A model generated the notes under the pieces. That model had not been told where the DNA came from. It did not search any database and saw only the letters and a program-made list of their open reading frames with translations. From Paractinoplanes aksuensis (lineage in GTDB: Bacteria; Actinomycetota; Actinomycetes; Mycobacteriales; Micromonosporaceae), in NCBI RefSeq assembly GCF_024137025.1, contig NZ_JAMYJR010000033.1, positions 62,001 through 126,000 on the forward strand: DNA of 64,000 nt, in the 5' to 3' direction. Made by a program: the position numbers and the translations under genes. This document shows positions 1-9,018 of this stretch, one piece after another (position 1 is the first letter of the stretch; each line of letters starts with the position of its first letter).

Positions 1-130
1 GGCCGAGTCTCTTGGCGGCGGCGCCGAGGTCGACCGGCCCGCCGGACAGCAGGTGCAGGGCCTTGTCCGCCCGCGTCCAGGGGTTTGAGGCGTAGTCGGG
101 TCGTTCTCCGGGAGTCGTCATCGAGGCCAT
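1..130 (-). CDS. N-terminal fragment of an unidentified protein (runs off the window)
   Basis: Only the first 40 or so codons are present; the gene continues leftward out of the window. The reading frame opens at ATG 130 or, three codons in, at ATG 121. Neither has a clear ribosome binding site. The visible peptide is soluble and contains the segment SNPWTRADKALHLLSGG, which I do not recognise. Coding is supported only by an open frame with G/C-rich third positions, so start and identity are both uncertain. Confidence 0.4.
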   Translation of the reverse strand, partial: MASMTTPGERPDYASNPWTRADKALHLLSGGPVDLGAAAKRLG

Positions 131-197
131 GGTAGGCGTTCGAGCTCAGCGTCCCCGGGTAGCAACCTGGGCGCCCGAGCGACAGTCGGTTGCTGCC

Positions 198-1454
198 CTA
201 TAAGCGCAGGTGGTAGAGGTTGCGGCGCGGAACACGGGCAGGGTCGACGTCCGGCGGCGGGATGAATTCGGGTTGGCCATCGGCGCCGAGGCGGATCTGC
301 CAGCCCGCCGTCGGGTGATGAATCAGCCGGTGGTGGCGGCGACAGAGCAACACCAGATTGCCGAGGCAGGTAGCGCCGCCCTCGGTCCAGGCGAGGACGT
401 GGTGGGCGTCCGTCCAGCGGGGTGGGCGGTCGCAGTCGGGGAAGGCACAACCCCGGTCGCGCAGGTGCAATGCGCGCCGCACCGTGCCGGTGGGCAAACG
501 TTGCGAGCGGCCGAGGTCGAGCACCTGGCCGGCACCGCCGAGGACCGCCGGCAGAATCTTGGCGTCGCAGGCCAGCCGGCGTAGCGATTCGGCCGACAGG
601 CGTACGCCGTCGTCGGTGGTGGCCGTGCCCAGCGCCTGGGTGAGCGGGTCGAACGCGACGGTGACCGACAGCTGGGCCGGTTCGCCGCCGGTGGCCGGCA
701 GCTCGCCCGTCCGCAATGCCAGGCGGCACACCTCGGCCAGGGCGTCGGCCCGCCGCTGGGCCGGGTTTCGCTCGTCGCCCACGATCGGGGCGCACAGCGG
801 GTCGAGCGCCGCCCGCACCAGCGCAGCATCTTCCACGCCGAGGGAGCCGGACAACCGGACCACCCCGGCGACCGGGGCCGACAGCGTGAACCCGCGGGCG
901 CGGTGGGCGCGCTCCTCCTGTTTGGTGAGCGCCAGCTCGTCGGTCCGCTCGGCCAGTTGCGGGGCGACGTGGGCGAGGATCCGCTCGCCGACCCGGCGCA
1001 ACTGCAAGGGCGGCAGCCGTTCGGCCAGCTCGATCATGGCGGTGGTGGCGTCGTGGGCCACGCGGCCGTCGGCGTCGGCGTCGCCGGCCTCGGCCAGTTC
1101 GGTGGCGACCGTGTCGATGGTCGCGGTGATGACGGTGGCCTGGCCGGTGTCGACCCGGCCGTCGAGCAACGCCTGTTCGACCTCGGGATGCCGGGCCAGG
1201 GCGGCGGCTCGCTCGCCGAGCTCACGCGCGGCGCGGCGGTCGATCAGCAGGTGCGACCGCAGCCAGCGCGGAGTGGTCTGGTGGCCGCGCACCTCGGCCT
1301 GCCGCACCAGCCGCGCCTGCAACGCCACGGCGATCTGTTCCAGCCGGTAGGCCGTCCGCAGGCCGTCGACAATGTCTTCGTCGGACAGCGACCACAGCGG
1401 GGCCGCGGCGAGCTTCGCCGCGTCCTCACTGATCTGCTGCACCTCGGCCAACAT
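198..1454 (-). CDS. DUF222 / HNH endonuclease (13E12-like)
   Basis: 418-residue protein with the actinobacterial 13E12 layout: a long helical DUF222 region over roughly residues 1-300, then a C-terminal HNH nuclease motif (RGCAFPDCDRPP, then DAHHVLAWTEGG and LCRRHHRLIHH) with paired Cys and His residues for zinc and catalysis. The start is placed at ATG 1454 because the upstream extension is low-complexity and DUF222 proteins usually begin just before such a segment. These genes occur in many paralogous copies in actinobacteria, and in mycobacteria members serve as prophage attachment sites. The physiological role is not known. It stands alone, with no operon partner. Confidence 0.85.
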   Translation of the reverse strand: MLAEVQQISEDAAKLAAAPLWSLSDEDIVDGLRTAYRLEQIAVALQARLVRQAEVRGHQTTPRWLRSHLLIDRRAARELGERAAALARHPEVEQALLDGRVDTGQATVITATIDTVATELAEAGDADADGRVAHDATTAMIELAERLPPLQLRRVGERILAHVAPQLAERTDELALTKQEERAHRARGFTLSAPVAGVVRLSGSLGVEDAALVRAALDPLCAPIVGDERNPAQRRADALAEVCRLALRTGELPATGGEPAQLSVTVAFDPLTQALGTATTDDGVRLSAESLRRLACDAKILPAVLGGAGQVLDLGRSQRLPTGTVRRALHLRDRGCAFPDCDRPPRWTDAHHVLAWTEGGATCLGNLVLLCRRHHRLIHHPTAGWQIRLGADGQPEFIPPPDVDPARVPRRNLYHLRL

Positions 1455-1741
1455 GCGACCATCTTCGAACACACGTACGACAGTTCCCGAGCCCGCCGGA
1501 GGCCGTCTCAGATGAAGCAAATTGCGGAGTTTCCCCGAGCCCGCCCTCACCGTCGTGGATCCACACATGGTGGTGTGCTGTGCCCTGTGCGCTGTCACTT
1601 GTGCCGCGTGCTGGGCATGCGTTGTGCGTCAGGGAGTTGAACCCTCGCGCCTGCCCCCGGCGCGCCAGGGAGTGAGTCGGATTACCCGCCGGCTCTCGGG
1701 TTCGTGTGCGCCTCCACGTCGGCTACCTGCTCCGCACTTCG

Positions 1742-2206
1742 TCAGTCGAGCAGGTCGACCTCCCAGTTGGTGCGCTGGATCAGCGTGTCGACCTCGCGGA
1801 TCTGCCGGGCCAGGTCGTCGGCCTGGCGGCGGATGTCGGCCACCGGCAGGGCCGGGATCATCTTGAGTTCGGAGCGCAACTGCCGGTACCCGCGCTGGCC
1901 CTCACCGGCCGCGGCGTTGGCGGCCGCGGTGATGACGCCGTGCCGCAGGCGCAGGACGTCGCGGCGAGCGAGCGCGTCGGTCAGAGTGCCGCCCTCGACG
2001 ACGGTGGCGGCGTTGGTGCGGTTGATCCGGCGGATCAACGTCTCGAGCTGGTCGAGCACCTCGCCCGCCTCGGCCAGCAGGGCCCCGGAGTCTTCGGCCG
2101 GCGTCTCGCCCTCCTGGTAGCGGGCGCTTCCGGTGATACGGGAGCGGAGCTGTTCGGTGCGGCGCGACGCATCCGCGCGCAGCGCAAGTGCCTCGGCGAG
2201 TTTCAT
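1742..2206 (-). CDS. DIP1984 family protein
   Basis: 154 residues starting at ATG 2206 (MKLAEALALRADASRRTEQL). The whole protein is a charged, predicted helical and coiled-coil polypeptide, matching the DIP1984 (septicolysin-like) family in length and in its opening MKLAEAL...R..L motif. No catalytic motif is visible and the function of the family is unsettled. The frame extends further upstream to 2359, but that part has atypical codon use and is excluded. It ends in a quiet intergenic stretch after the DUF222 gene. Confidence 0.7.
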   Translation of the reverse strand: MKLAEALALRADASRRTEQLRSRITGSARYQEGETPAEDSGALLAEAGEVLDQLETLIRRINRTNAATVVEGGTLTDALARRDVLRLRHGVITAAANAAAGEGQRGYRQLRSELKMIPALPVADIRRQADDLARQIREVDTLIQRTNWEVDLLD

Positions 2207-2296
2207 GGGGACAGTATGGACGCCCAAGATCTGCGGACGCCTCCCATTAAAGGTGACGTCCGGCCGATAGCCCGCGAAGACCCTGCCCACAGTCTT

Positions 2297-2311
2297 TATC
2301 TTCGAATTGTG
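2297..2311 (+). promoter_or_regulatory. Putative -10 element of a leaderless promoter
   Basis: TATCTT at 2297-2302 fits the TANNNT -10 consensus and lies six bases before the GTG at 2309, so transcription would begin at or next to the start codon. There is no Shine-Dalgarno sequence, as expected for leaderless mRNAs, which are common in actinobacteria. No convincing -35 is present. Confidence 0.35.
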
Positions 2312-2500
2312 ACTGCCACCCTGAAGTCCGTTGATCTGCCCGACGGAACGACCGCCCACGATGAGACCCTCGACCGCTGGTACGTGAAGAAGCCCGTCGG
2401 TTTCTTCCCGTGGCGGGCGCCCAACGGCGAGAAGCTGACCGATTTCGAGGTCGACAACTTCCTGCGGTCGGGCCGCATCAGCATCACGCTGCCTACGTGA
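2309..2500 (+). CDS. Small hypothetical protein (63 aa), probably leaderless
   Basis: GTG-initiated 63-codon gene. Third positions are almost all G or C, which argues that it is translated. The product has no signal peptide or membrane segment; its middle is aromatic and basic (DRWYVKKPVGFFPWRAPNGEKLTDFEVDNFL). No family recognised. Its stop codon falls in the first copy of a 21-bp tandem repeat that also supplies the stop of the convergent PucR gene. Confidence 0.5.
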   Translation: MTATLKSVDLPDGTTAHDETLDRWYVKKPVGFFPWRAPNGEKLTDFEVDNFLRSGRISITLPT

Positions 2501-2543
2501 GGCATCACGCTGCCTACGTGAGGCATCACGCTGCCTACGTGAG
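2481..2543. repeat. Three perfect tandem copies of a 21-bp unit
   Basis: Units at 2481-2501, 2502-2522 and 2523-2543 are identical (unit begins GCATCACGCTGCC and ends TACGTGAG). Each unit contains a TGA on the + strand and a TAG on the - strand, so the array holds the stop codons of both converging genes. The unit is a multiple of three, so changes in copy number would not shift frame. Confidence 0.95.
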
Positions 2544-4067
2544 TTCGTTGTTGCTCCACAGCGCGGTCAGGGCATAGCTGAGCACGTGCAGGGCCAGGCG
2601 CTGGCCGGGTTCGTCGTAGGTCAGGCCGAGCTGCCGGGCCCGGGCGAGCCGGGCCAGAACCGTATTGCGGTGTACGCCGAGCTGCTGCGACGCCTGGCTC
2701 AGGGAACCGCCCGAGTCGAGCACGGCCAGCACCGTCTGCACCAAAGCGGCCCGGTCCTTGGCGGCCATCAGCTCTTCCAGGGTCAGGTCGGCCACCTGCG
2801 CGATCTCGGTGGTGGGCAGCCAGGCCAGGGCCGCGTTCGCGCCCACCTGGTCGAACCACTGCACCGCGCCCGGTCCGTCCTCGCGGGCGACGTGGGCCGC
2901 CAGCCGGGCCTCGGCCACCGAGCGCATCAGCCCGGCCACCCCGGCGTGGGCCCGGCCGACGCCGATGACGAGACGGTGGGCGACGGCCGAGTCGCGGAAG
3001 CCGGCCAGGGCGCGGCGCAGCGAGGTCACGTCCGCAGGGTCGGCGCCGCTGTGCCACGAGATCCAGCCGTCGCCCTCGGCCACCAGCGGCCAGGTCGAGT
3101 GGCCGCGCTGCCAGGAGGCCCGGATGAGATAGGTGATCTCGGGCGGGGGTTCGCCGGACGGGCGCAGCGGGGCCAGCCACACCGCGCGGTTGGCCTCGCC
3201 CACCTGCCAGCCGAGTTCGCTGGTCCAGGGCGGCGCCTCGACGTCGGCCGGTGACGGCGCGGACGGCAGGCGCCGCAGCAGGTCGAAGGCGGCCTGTTCG
3301 TGGGCGGCGCGGGTGGCCGTGTCGAGGCGGCTCTGCGCCCACGCCGCCTGCAGCGAGGGCCGGGCCAGCCGCAGCAACGACTCGACCTGTTCGAGCGAGA
3401 CCGAAGCCGTGGCCGAGACCGAGGGGGAGGCCGGGCCGGTCGAGGGCACGGCGGCGATCAGGCGGGCCGCCGACCGCTCGCCCGGCGCCTGCACTTCGAC
3501 CTCGATCAGGCGTACCTGGGGGCGTTCGGTCAGGGCCGCGCTCTGCCCGGCGATGACTACGCCGCCCACCACCAGGGCCACCGGCACCTGTTGCAGTTCG
3601 CGGTTGAGCACGCCGAGCACGCCGCGGATGCCGGTCTGTTCGGCCAGCAGTTCGGCCAGCCGGGCCTGGCGCAGCGCCCGGGCCGCGGCGGGCGCGCTGA
3701 CCTGGCCCGCGAGTTGCAGGGCGACGTCGATCGGGTCGTCGTCGATGACGATCAGCGACATGTGCAGACGCTCGGCCAGGGCGACGCTGGAGCCGCCGGC
3801 CACCGAGCGCGCGACGACCACCGCCGACAGGTTGCGTTCCCAGGCCAGGTGCAGGGCCGCGGCCAGCGACCAGCCACCGGTGGCGGCCTCGTTGTGCAGC
3901 ACGACCAGCCCGTGCGGGGTGCAGCGGCGCAGCCGGTCGAACGTCTCGGCCAGCACCACCTGCTCGACCGGGCGCGACGGGTCGGCCAGGTGCGGCTCGG
4001 CGCCGGCCAGGGGCTGGATCCGGGCCAGCTCGCCCAGCGTGATGGGGAGGGTCGAGGAGCGTTTCAT
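2535..4067 (-). CDS. PucR-type transcriptional regulator
   Basis: 510-residue protein. The N-terminal part (about residues 1-130) resembles a PucR ligand-sensing domain. The C-terminus carries the PucR helix-turn-helix: SLSQASQQLGVHRNTVLARLARA at about residues 465-487. PucR proteins commonly control purine, allantoin and other nitrogen-ring catabolism. It is the last gene of the leftward hydantoinase operon, and its ATG (4067) overlaps the stop of the DUF917 gene by four bases (ATGA). It is therefore the probable regulator of the divergent regulon, responding to the substrate or a breakdown product. The ligand is unknown. Confidence 0.8.
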   Translation of the reverse strand: MKRSSTLPITLGELARIQPLAGAEPHLADPSRPVEQVVLAETFDRLRRCTPHGLVVLHNEAATGGWSLAAALHLAWERNLSAVVVARSVAGGSSVALAERLHMSLIVIDDDPIDVALQLAGQVSAPAAARALRQARLAELLAEQTGIRGVLGVLNRELQQVPVALVVGGVVIAGQSAALTERPQVRLIEVEVQAPGERSAARLIAAVPSTGPASPSVSATASVSLEQVESLLRLARPSLQAAWAQSRLDTATRAAHEQAAFDLLRRLPSAPSPADVEAPPWTSELGWQVGEANRAVWLAPLRPSGEPPPEITYLIRASWQRGHSTWPLVAEGDGWISWHSGADPADVTSLRRALAGFRDSAVAHRLVIGVGRAHAGVAGLMRSVAEARLAAHVAREDGPGAVQWFDQVGANAALAWLPTTEIAQVADLTLEELMAAKDRAALVQTVLAVLDSGGSLSQASQQLGVHRNTVLARLARARQLGLTYDEPGQRLALHVLSYALTALWSNNELT

Positions 4068-5173
4068 CGGCGCCGCGGGTGCACGAGGGGGATGCCGTGC
4101 GAGCCCATGCCGACCATCTCGATGCCGGCCGGCGAGTACCAGACGGCGTCGGCCGGGGTGACCAGCACGTCGATCAGGTCGCCCGGCTCGAGGCTGTCCA
4201 GCGTGGCCAGCGTGCCCCGGGAGACGTCGAGCAGGCACATCAGGTCGGGGGCGCCGGCGATCAGGGCGCCGTCGGCGAACACAGCCACGATCTCGCTGCG
4301 CAGCTCGATGCGCAGCTGGCGGCCGAGCCCGCCGACCTCGTCGACGACCAGGCTCGACGGGTGGGCCGGGATGGTGACGTCGCTGGGCCGGCTCAGGTGC
4401 TCGAGCTCGGCGATGCGGCCGCGAGCCAGGCGGCGGCAGCCGGTGATCGCGCCGAGCCGGGTGACCAGCCGGTCGGGGTCGGTCCGGTCGAGCAGCAGCC
4501 GCCCCACGTTGGCGATGCGGGACATGGTGCCGGGCAGCGCGGCCCGGCGCAGCACGCCCGCGGTGGTGGGGTAGGCCGCGAGGGCGGCCCAGCCGCCGAC
4601 GGTGTCCACGTTCGCGCGCAGCATGCGGTCGGCCCGCGGCCCGGCCGGCACCTCGATCAGCACGCTCTCGCCGGTCGGCCCGACCGCGGCCAGCGGCGTC
4701 GGCGACACCCCGGACAGGTGCATGGCGGTGTGGTGGATCAGCGCGAAGGCCCGGCCCATACCGTCCGCGTCGAGCAGCGGCACCCGCAGCTGGGCCGCGG
4801 TCACCACGGCCACCAGCGCGCTGATGGTGGCCGCGGCCAGCGGATAGATGGCGCCGAAGGTGATCTGCTGGAGGCGTTCGATCTGGCGGACGGCCAGCTC
4901 GAACTCGTCCCCGGCGGGTGGCAGGTCGGACATCGCCGAGCCCGAGCCGATCACGCACACCGACACGCAGGGGGTCTCGGGCGGCAGGGACTCGACCCGC
5001 AGCAGCGGCACCGGGCCGTTGCGGTCGAGCAGCCCGGCCAGCCACGAGTTGATCGACGTCTTGTTGGAGTCGCCGACCGCCGGGGAGTAGAACTTGGCCC
5101 CCTCGTACAGCGCGGGCACGTCCTCGGCGGTGATCGAGGAACTCGCTCCGACGTACCCGGAAACGCTGGTCAT
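4064..5173 (-). CDS. DUF917 family protein (S-methyl thiohydantoin desulfurase-like)
   Basis: 369 residues, close to the usual DUF917 length. The N-terminal segment (GYVGASSSITAEDVPALYEGAKFY) and a later region with PAHPSSLVVDEVGG are typical of this family. DUF917 proteins usually sit beside hydantoinase/oxoprolinase genes, and Pfam links the family to desulfuration of S-methyl thiohydantoins. That, with its coupling by 4-base overlaps to the HyuA-N-like gene upstream and the PucR gene downstream, suggests a step in breakdown of a hydantoin or thiohydantoin ring. The exact substrate is inference. Confidence 0.7.
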   Translation of the reverse strand: MTSVSGYVGASSSITAEDVPALYEGAKFYSPAVGDSNKTSINSWLAGLLDRNGPVPLLRVESLPPETPCVSVCVIGSGSAMSDLPPAGDEFELAVRQIERLQQITFGAIYPLAAATISALVAVVTAAQLRVPLLDADGMGRAFALIHHTAMHLSGVSPTPLAAVGPTGESVLIEVPAGPRADRMLRANVDTVGGWAALAAYPTTAGVLRRAALPGTMSRIANVGRLLLDRTDPDRLVTRLGAITGCRRLARGRIAELEHLSRPSDVTIPAHPSSLVVDEVGGLGRQLRIELRSEIVAVFADGALIAGAPDLMCLLDVSRGTLATLDSLEPGDLIDVLVTPADAVWYSPAGIEMVGMGSHGIPLVHPRRR

Positions 5174-6450
5174 CGCCGGGCCAGCGAGGTGTCGGGCAGG
5201 CCGGCCACCCGCACCCGCACCCGCACCGTGCCGGACGGGCTGTAGGGCACGGCGACCGTGGAGATCTCGGCGACGTGGGTGGTGCCGGGGGCGGCGCCGT
5301 TGGCCATGACCATCGCGGTCGCCCGTTCCTCGGCGTCGCGCCGCACCCGGTCGAGCTCGGCCCCGGACTCGATGAACGCCACCTCGTCGAGCCACGAGGC
5401 GGGCCGGCTGATCGCCGCGCCCACGCAGGCCAGCAGGGACGGCCCCTCGCGCGGGCGGATCACCGGCACGTCGTCGCCGGGCCGGGCCGGTGGCTCCGGG
5501 GTCAGCACCGCGGTCGGCACGACGAGTTCGGTGCCGATGCCGGCCGGCTCGTCGGGGCGGACGGCGGCCAGCCCGTGCCGCACCTCGCCGGCCAGGGCCC
5601 GGCCGTCGTGGGTGAGCAGCACGCGGCAGTCGTCGAGCCCGGCCAGGTGGGCCGCACCGCACAGTTCCAGAGCCTCGGTCGCGCCGAACGCCACGACCGG
5701 CGTGACCCGGATGCGCGAGGGGGTGCTGTAACCGCCGTCGCCCCGGGCCACGCGCAGCTCGAGCGAACCGGGCAGGCGGGCCAGCGTACGTTCGCAGCGG
5801 TCCAGCACTCGTTCGGTGAGCGCGGTCAGCGCGCAGTCGAGCACCACCGTCGTCTCCCGCGCGACCAGCCCCTGGCCGCCGTAGTCGCTGGCCACCGAGA
5901 TGCGCGCGCCCGGCACCGCGGCCAGCACGGCGTCGGCCACCTCACGCTCGTGGGCCGGGCGGGCCTGGGAGCCGGCGGCGACGACGGCCACGTGCCGGAT
6001 CCCGGTGCCGGCCAGCTCCTCGCACAGCAGGGCCAGCCCCTCGCCGTCGAGCGGGGCCAGTTCGTTGCCGAGCAGATCGTGCCCGCCGGACACGGTCCAG
6101 CGGCGGGCGATCCGGCGTTCCACCAGTTCGGCCGGCGAGCGGGCCAGCGCCGGGTCGGTGGCCGCGCGGGGCACGATCCGCACCGCGGCCACCGGGGGCA
6201 CTTCCGCTTCCGGGCGTACGAGCGTGTCGAGCAACAGCGGGGCCAGGTCGACCGTGACCGCGCCGGCTCCGCCGGGGGCGGCGCGCAACGCCACCCCCAC
6301 GGCGGCCGCGATCACGCCCTCCAGATCGGTGCGGGCCGGCGCCACCGGTTCCACCGCCCGGACGGTGGCACCGTGCACCACGGCGGCGTAGGCCCGGTGC
6401 GGCCGCAACGTCACCCCGATCTGCGCGACATCATCGCCCTGAGCAGGCAT
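5170..6450 (-). CDS. Hydantoinase/oxoprolinase N-terminal-like protein
   Basis: 426 residues, shorter than the ~680-residue HyuA at 10710. It begins QIGVTLRPHRAYAAVVHGATVRAVEP, a degenerate form of the phosphate-binding DVGGTFTD start of HyuA: the glycine-rich loop is not conserved here. A second nucleotide-fold segment (VACVGAAISRPASWLDEVAFIE) is near residue 345. It is translationally coupled to the DUF917 gene. Such pairs are recurrent, and the protein probably acts with DUF917 rather than as a free-standing ATP-dependent hydantoinase. Confidence 0.65.
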   Translation of the reverse strand: MPAQGDDVAQIGVTLRPHRAYAAVVHGATVRAVEPVAPARTDLEGVIAAAVGVALRAAPGGAGAVTVDLAPLLLDTLVRPEAEVPPVAAVRIVPRAATDPALARSPAELVERRIARRWTVSGGHDLLGNELAPLDGEGLALLCEELAGTGIRHVAVVAAGSQARPAHEREVADAVLAAVPGARISVASDYGGQGLVARETTVVLDCALTALTERVLDRCERTLARLPGSLELRVARGDGGYSTPSRIRVTPVVAFGATEALELCGAAHLAGLDDCRVLLTHDGRALAGEVRHGLAAVRPDEPAGIGTELVVPTAVLTPEPPARPGDDVPVIRPREGPSLLACVGAAISRPASWLDEVAFIESGAELDRVRRDAEERATAMVMANGAAPGTTHVAEISTVAVPYSPSGTVRVRVRVAGLPDTSLARR

Positions 6451-6468
6451 TTGATGATCGTACTCGCG

Positions 6469-7461
6469 CTACCGGGTACGTTTTCGCAGCCAGCGGTCCA
6501 TCGTCACGGCAAACAAGATCAGCAGGCCTTGCAGCACTTGCTGATAGATCGTGTCCCAGCCGAGCAGGTTGAAGCCGTTGCCGATCAGGGTCAGCAGCAG
6601 CGCGCCGACCAGGGCCCGCCACACCGCGCCCTCGCCGCCGAGGATGCTGGTGCCGCCGACCACGGCGGCCGCGATCGCGGTCAGTTCCATGCCGCTGGCC
6701 ATCGTCGACTGGGCCGAGCCCGCCCGCGAGGCCAGGATCAGCCCGGCCAGCGCCGAGCAGACTCCGCTGATCATGAACGCGGTGACGTGGATCGAGCCGA
6801 CCCGGATACCGGACAGGCGGGCCGCCTCGGCGTTGCCACCGACCGCGTAGAGGCGCCGGCCGAACGTCGTACGGGAAACCACGACGGCCAGGATCGCGAC
6901 CACCACGACGAACATGATGGTGGCCGACGTCAGCCCGAACAGCGAGGGCCAGGTCAGCATGCCGAAGGTCTCGGCCGATGCGGTCAGGGGATAGACGATG
7001 GCGCCGCCGGTCACCATGACGGCCAGGCCGCGGTAGACCATGCTCGTGGCCAGCGTGCCCACGAACGAGTTGACGCCGCTGCGGACCACCACCGTGCCGG
7101 TGACGAAGCCGAGCAGCGCCCCGGCCACCACGGCCGCGAGCATCCCGACGTAGACGTCGGTGACCCGGCCGACCTGCACCCCGATGATCGCCGAGAGGGC
7201 GAGCGTGGCGCTGGCCGTCAGGTCGAAGACGCCGCTGATGATGCAGATCGTGGCCCCCGTGGCCAGCAGGCCGATGACCGCGGTCTGGTCGAGCAGGTTG
7301 ACCAGGTTGCCGCTGGTCAGGAACGTGTCGGTGCTGACCGAGAGGGCGATCACGATGATCACCAGGGCGGCCACGATGCCGTAGTCGCGCATCCGGAACG
7401 CCAGGCGCGACATGTTGCCGGCCTCCGGCGCGGCGGTCTTGGGCAGGGTGTCGACGCTCAA
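6469..7461 (-). CDS. Sugar-type ABC transporter permease (RbsC-like)
   Basis: 330-residue, highly hydrophobic protein with about eight to ten membrane spans, matching the BPD_transp_2 (RbsC/XylH) family, with the typical segments FDLTASATLALSAIIG and GGTSILGGEGAVWRALVGA. The start is TTG 7461, chosen because AAGGAG sits seven bases upstream and because it overlaps the ATPase stop (TTGA). It forms the membrane channel of the importer encoded with the next two genes. In this regulon the substrate is probably a hydantoin-like or nucleoside-like ring rather than a sugar. Confidence 0.88.
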   Translation of the reverse strand: MSVDTLPKTAAPEAGNMSRLAFRMRDYGIVAALVIIVIALSVSTDTFLTSGNLVNLLDQTAVIGLLATGATICIISGVFDLTASATLALSAIIGVQVGRVTDVYVGMLAAVVAGALLGFVTGTVVVRSGVNSFVGTLATSMVYRGLAVMVTGGAIVYPLTASAETFGMLTWPSLFGLTSATIMFVVVVAILAVVVSRTTFGRRLYAVGGNAEAARLSGIRVGSIHVTAFMISGVCSALAGLILASRAGSAQSTMASGMELTAIAAAVVGGTSILGGEGAVWRALVGALLLTLIGNGFNLLGWDTIYQQVLQGLLILFAVTMDRWLRKRTR

Positions 7462-8969
7462 CGGGGTTCTCCTTCGTGCGAACCGAATGCGGCGGCGATG
7501 ACGACCTCCGGGCTGGTGCCGCGCGGGTACTCGCCGACCGGTTCGCCGTGCCGCAGCACGAGCACCCGGTGCGAGAGCGCCAGCAGTTCCTCGATCTCGG
7601 ACGACACGCAGACGACAGCCATGCCGTCGGCGGCCAGCCCGGTGATCAGGTGGTGGATCTGGGTCTTGGCGGCGACGTCGACGCCGCGGGTGGGCTCGTC
7701 GATGAGCAGCACCTTGGGCTTGCGCAGCAGCCACTTGGCGAACAGCGCCTTCTGCTGGTTGCCGCCGGACAGCGTCTCGATCGGGGCTTCCGGGTCGGCC
7801 GCACGGATGTCCACCGACTTGGCGATCTCGCCGACCGCCGTCTTCTCGGCCGGCCGCTTGACGAACGGTCCCGTACGGCGTCCGGAGAGCGACGACAAGG
7901 CCACGTTCTCGGCCACCGACCGCTGCATGACCAGGCCCTGTTCCTTGCGGGACTCGGGCACCAGGGCCACCCCGGCCGCCATCGCGGTCCGCGGCGAGTG
8001 CTGGGCCAGCGTGACCCCGTCGACCTCGACGACGCCGTCGGTGGCCCGGTCGGCCCCGAAGAGCAACCGCAGAGTTTCCGTACGACCGCTGCCGACCAGA
8101 CCGGCGATGCCGAGGATCTCGCCCGCGCGCACCTCGAGGTCGACGCCGTTGACCAGTCCCCGGCGCAGCCCGCGGGCCGCCAGCACGACCGGCGCGCCGT
8201 CCGGCACCGGCTGCGGGTCGGGGTAGAGCACGTCGATCTCGCGGCCGACCATGTGCCCGACCAGCTCGCGGGGCGACGTCTCGCCCGCGGTGAGCGTGCG
8301 GATCAGGGCGCCGTCGCGCAGCACGGTGATCCGGTCGGCGACCGACAGCACCTCCTCGAGGAAGTGCGAGACCAGGATGATGGTCGTGCCCCCGGCGGCC
8401 AGCGTGCGGATGAGCGCGAGCAAGTTCTCCTTCTCATGCTCGGCCAGCACCGCCGTCGGCTCGTCCATGGCGATGACCCGGGCCCCCCGGGCCAGCGAGC
8501 GCAGGATCTCGACCTGCTGCTGGACGCCGATCGGCAGACCGTCGACCCGCGCGTCGGGGTCGACCGTGAACCCGGTCGTCTCGATCAGGCCGGCCAGCCG
8601 CTTACGGTCGGCGCGGGCGCTGACCAGTCCCCCGCGGTGCGACCAGCGGGCCAGGAACACGTTGTCCAGCACCGACAGGGCCGGCACCAGCGCGCCCTCC
8701 TGCGAGATCAGGCTGATGCCGTGTTTGATGGCGTCGCGCGGGCTGCCCACGGTGACCTGCTCGCCGTCGAAGCTGAGGCCGCCGGCGTCGGCCTTGATCG
8801 CCCCGCCCAGGATCTTCAGCAGGGTGCTCTTGCCGGCCCCGTTCTCGCCGACCAGGCCGTGCACCTCGCCCGGCGCGATGTCCAGGTCGATGTCGTGCAG
8901 CACGCTGACGCCGCTGTAGCTCTTGCCGACGCCGCGCACCGCGATCGACGGCGCTTTCTGACTGCTCAT
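7458..8969 (-). CDS. Sugar-type ABC transporter ATP-binding protein (RbsA-like, two NBDs)
   Basis: 503 residues with two nucleotide-binding domains, as in RbsA/XylG/MglA. Domain 1 has Walker A GENGAGKST (about residue 40) and Walker B VIAMDEPTAVL. Domain 2 has the degenerate Walker A GLVGSGRTET and an intact LSGGNQQK signature with LLIDEPTRGVD. It energises the permease encoded immediately downstream. The ATG at 8969 follows a 49-bp gap after the binding-protein gene that contains a strong hairpin. Confidence 0.92.
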   Translation of the reverse strand: MSSQKAPSIAVRGVGKSYSGVSVLHDIDLDIAPGEVHGLVGENGAGKSTLLKILGGAIKADAGGLSFDGEQVTVGSPRDAIKHGISLISQEGALVPALSVLDNVFLARWSHRGGLVSARADRKRLAGLIETTGFTVDPDARVDGLPIGVQQQVEILRSLARGARVIAMDEPTAVLAEHEKENLLALIRTLAAGGTTIILVSHFLEEVLSVADRITVLRDGALIRTLTAGETSPRELVGHMVGREIDVLYPDPQPVPDGAPVVLAARGLRRGLVNGVDLEVRAGEILGIAGLVGSGRTETLRLLFGADRATDGVVEVDGVTLAQHSPRTAMAAGVALVPESRKEQGLVMQRSVAENVALSSLSGRRTGPFVKRPAEKTAVGEIAKSVDIRAADPEAPIETLSGGNQQKALFAKWLLRKPKVLLIDEPTRGVDVAAKTQIHHLITGLAADGMAVVCVSSEIEELLALSHRVLVLRHGEPVGEYPRGTSPEVVIAAAFGSHEGEPR

Positions 8970-8985
8970 CAGGCCTCCGTAACTT

Positions 8986-9013
8986 GAGGCGCCGGGGTTG
9001 CCCCCGGCGCCTC
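8986..9013 (-). promoter_or_regulatory. Intra-operon stem-loop between binding protein and ATPase genes
   Basis: A perfect 12-bp inverted repeat (arms GAGGCGCCGGGG and CCCCGGCGCCTC) with a 4-base loop and no U-tract. This position, just after the binding-protein gene, is typical of stem-loops that protect or partly terminate the transcript so that the binding protein is made in excess over the membrane components. Confidence 0.75.
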
Positions 9014-9018
9014 CGCCG

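Noticed and set aside
198-1640. Long open frames on the + strand opposite the DUF222 gene (for example 358-1350 and 903-1640).
   Set aside because: They are shadows: the real coding strand has HNH and DUF222 motifs, and the opposite frames are low-complexity Arg/Ser/Gly-rich.
1626-1660. On the - strand, GGGTTCAACTCCC resembles a tRNA T arm, as in an integrase attachment-site remnant.
   Set aside because: The stem is only four pairs, and no matching acceptor, D or anticodon arms could be built upstream; no integrase gene or direct repeat is nearby.
5275-8226. 983-codon open frame on the + strand opposite the HyuA-N-like, permease and ATPase genes.
   Set aside because: It reads as Gly/His/Arg/Gln-rich low-complexity sequence with no domain, as expected for the antisense of high-GC genes.
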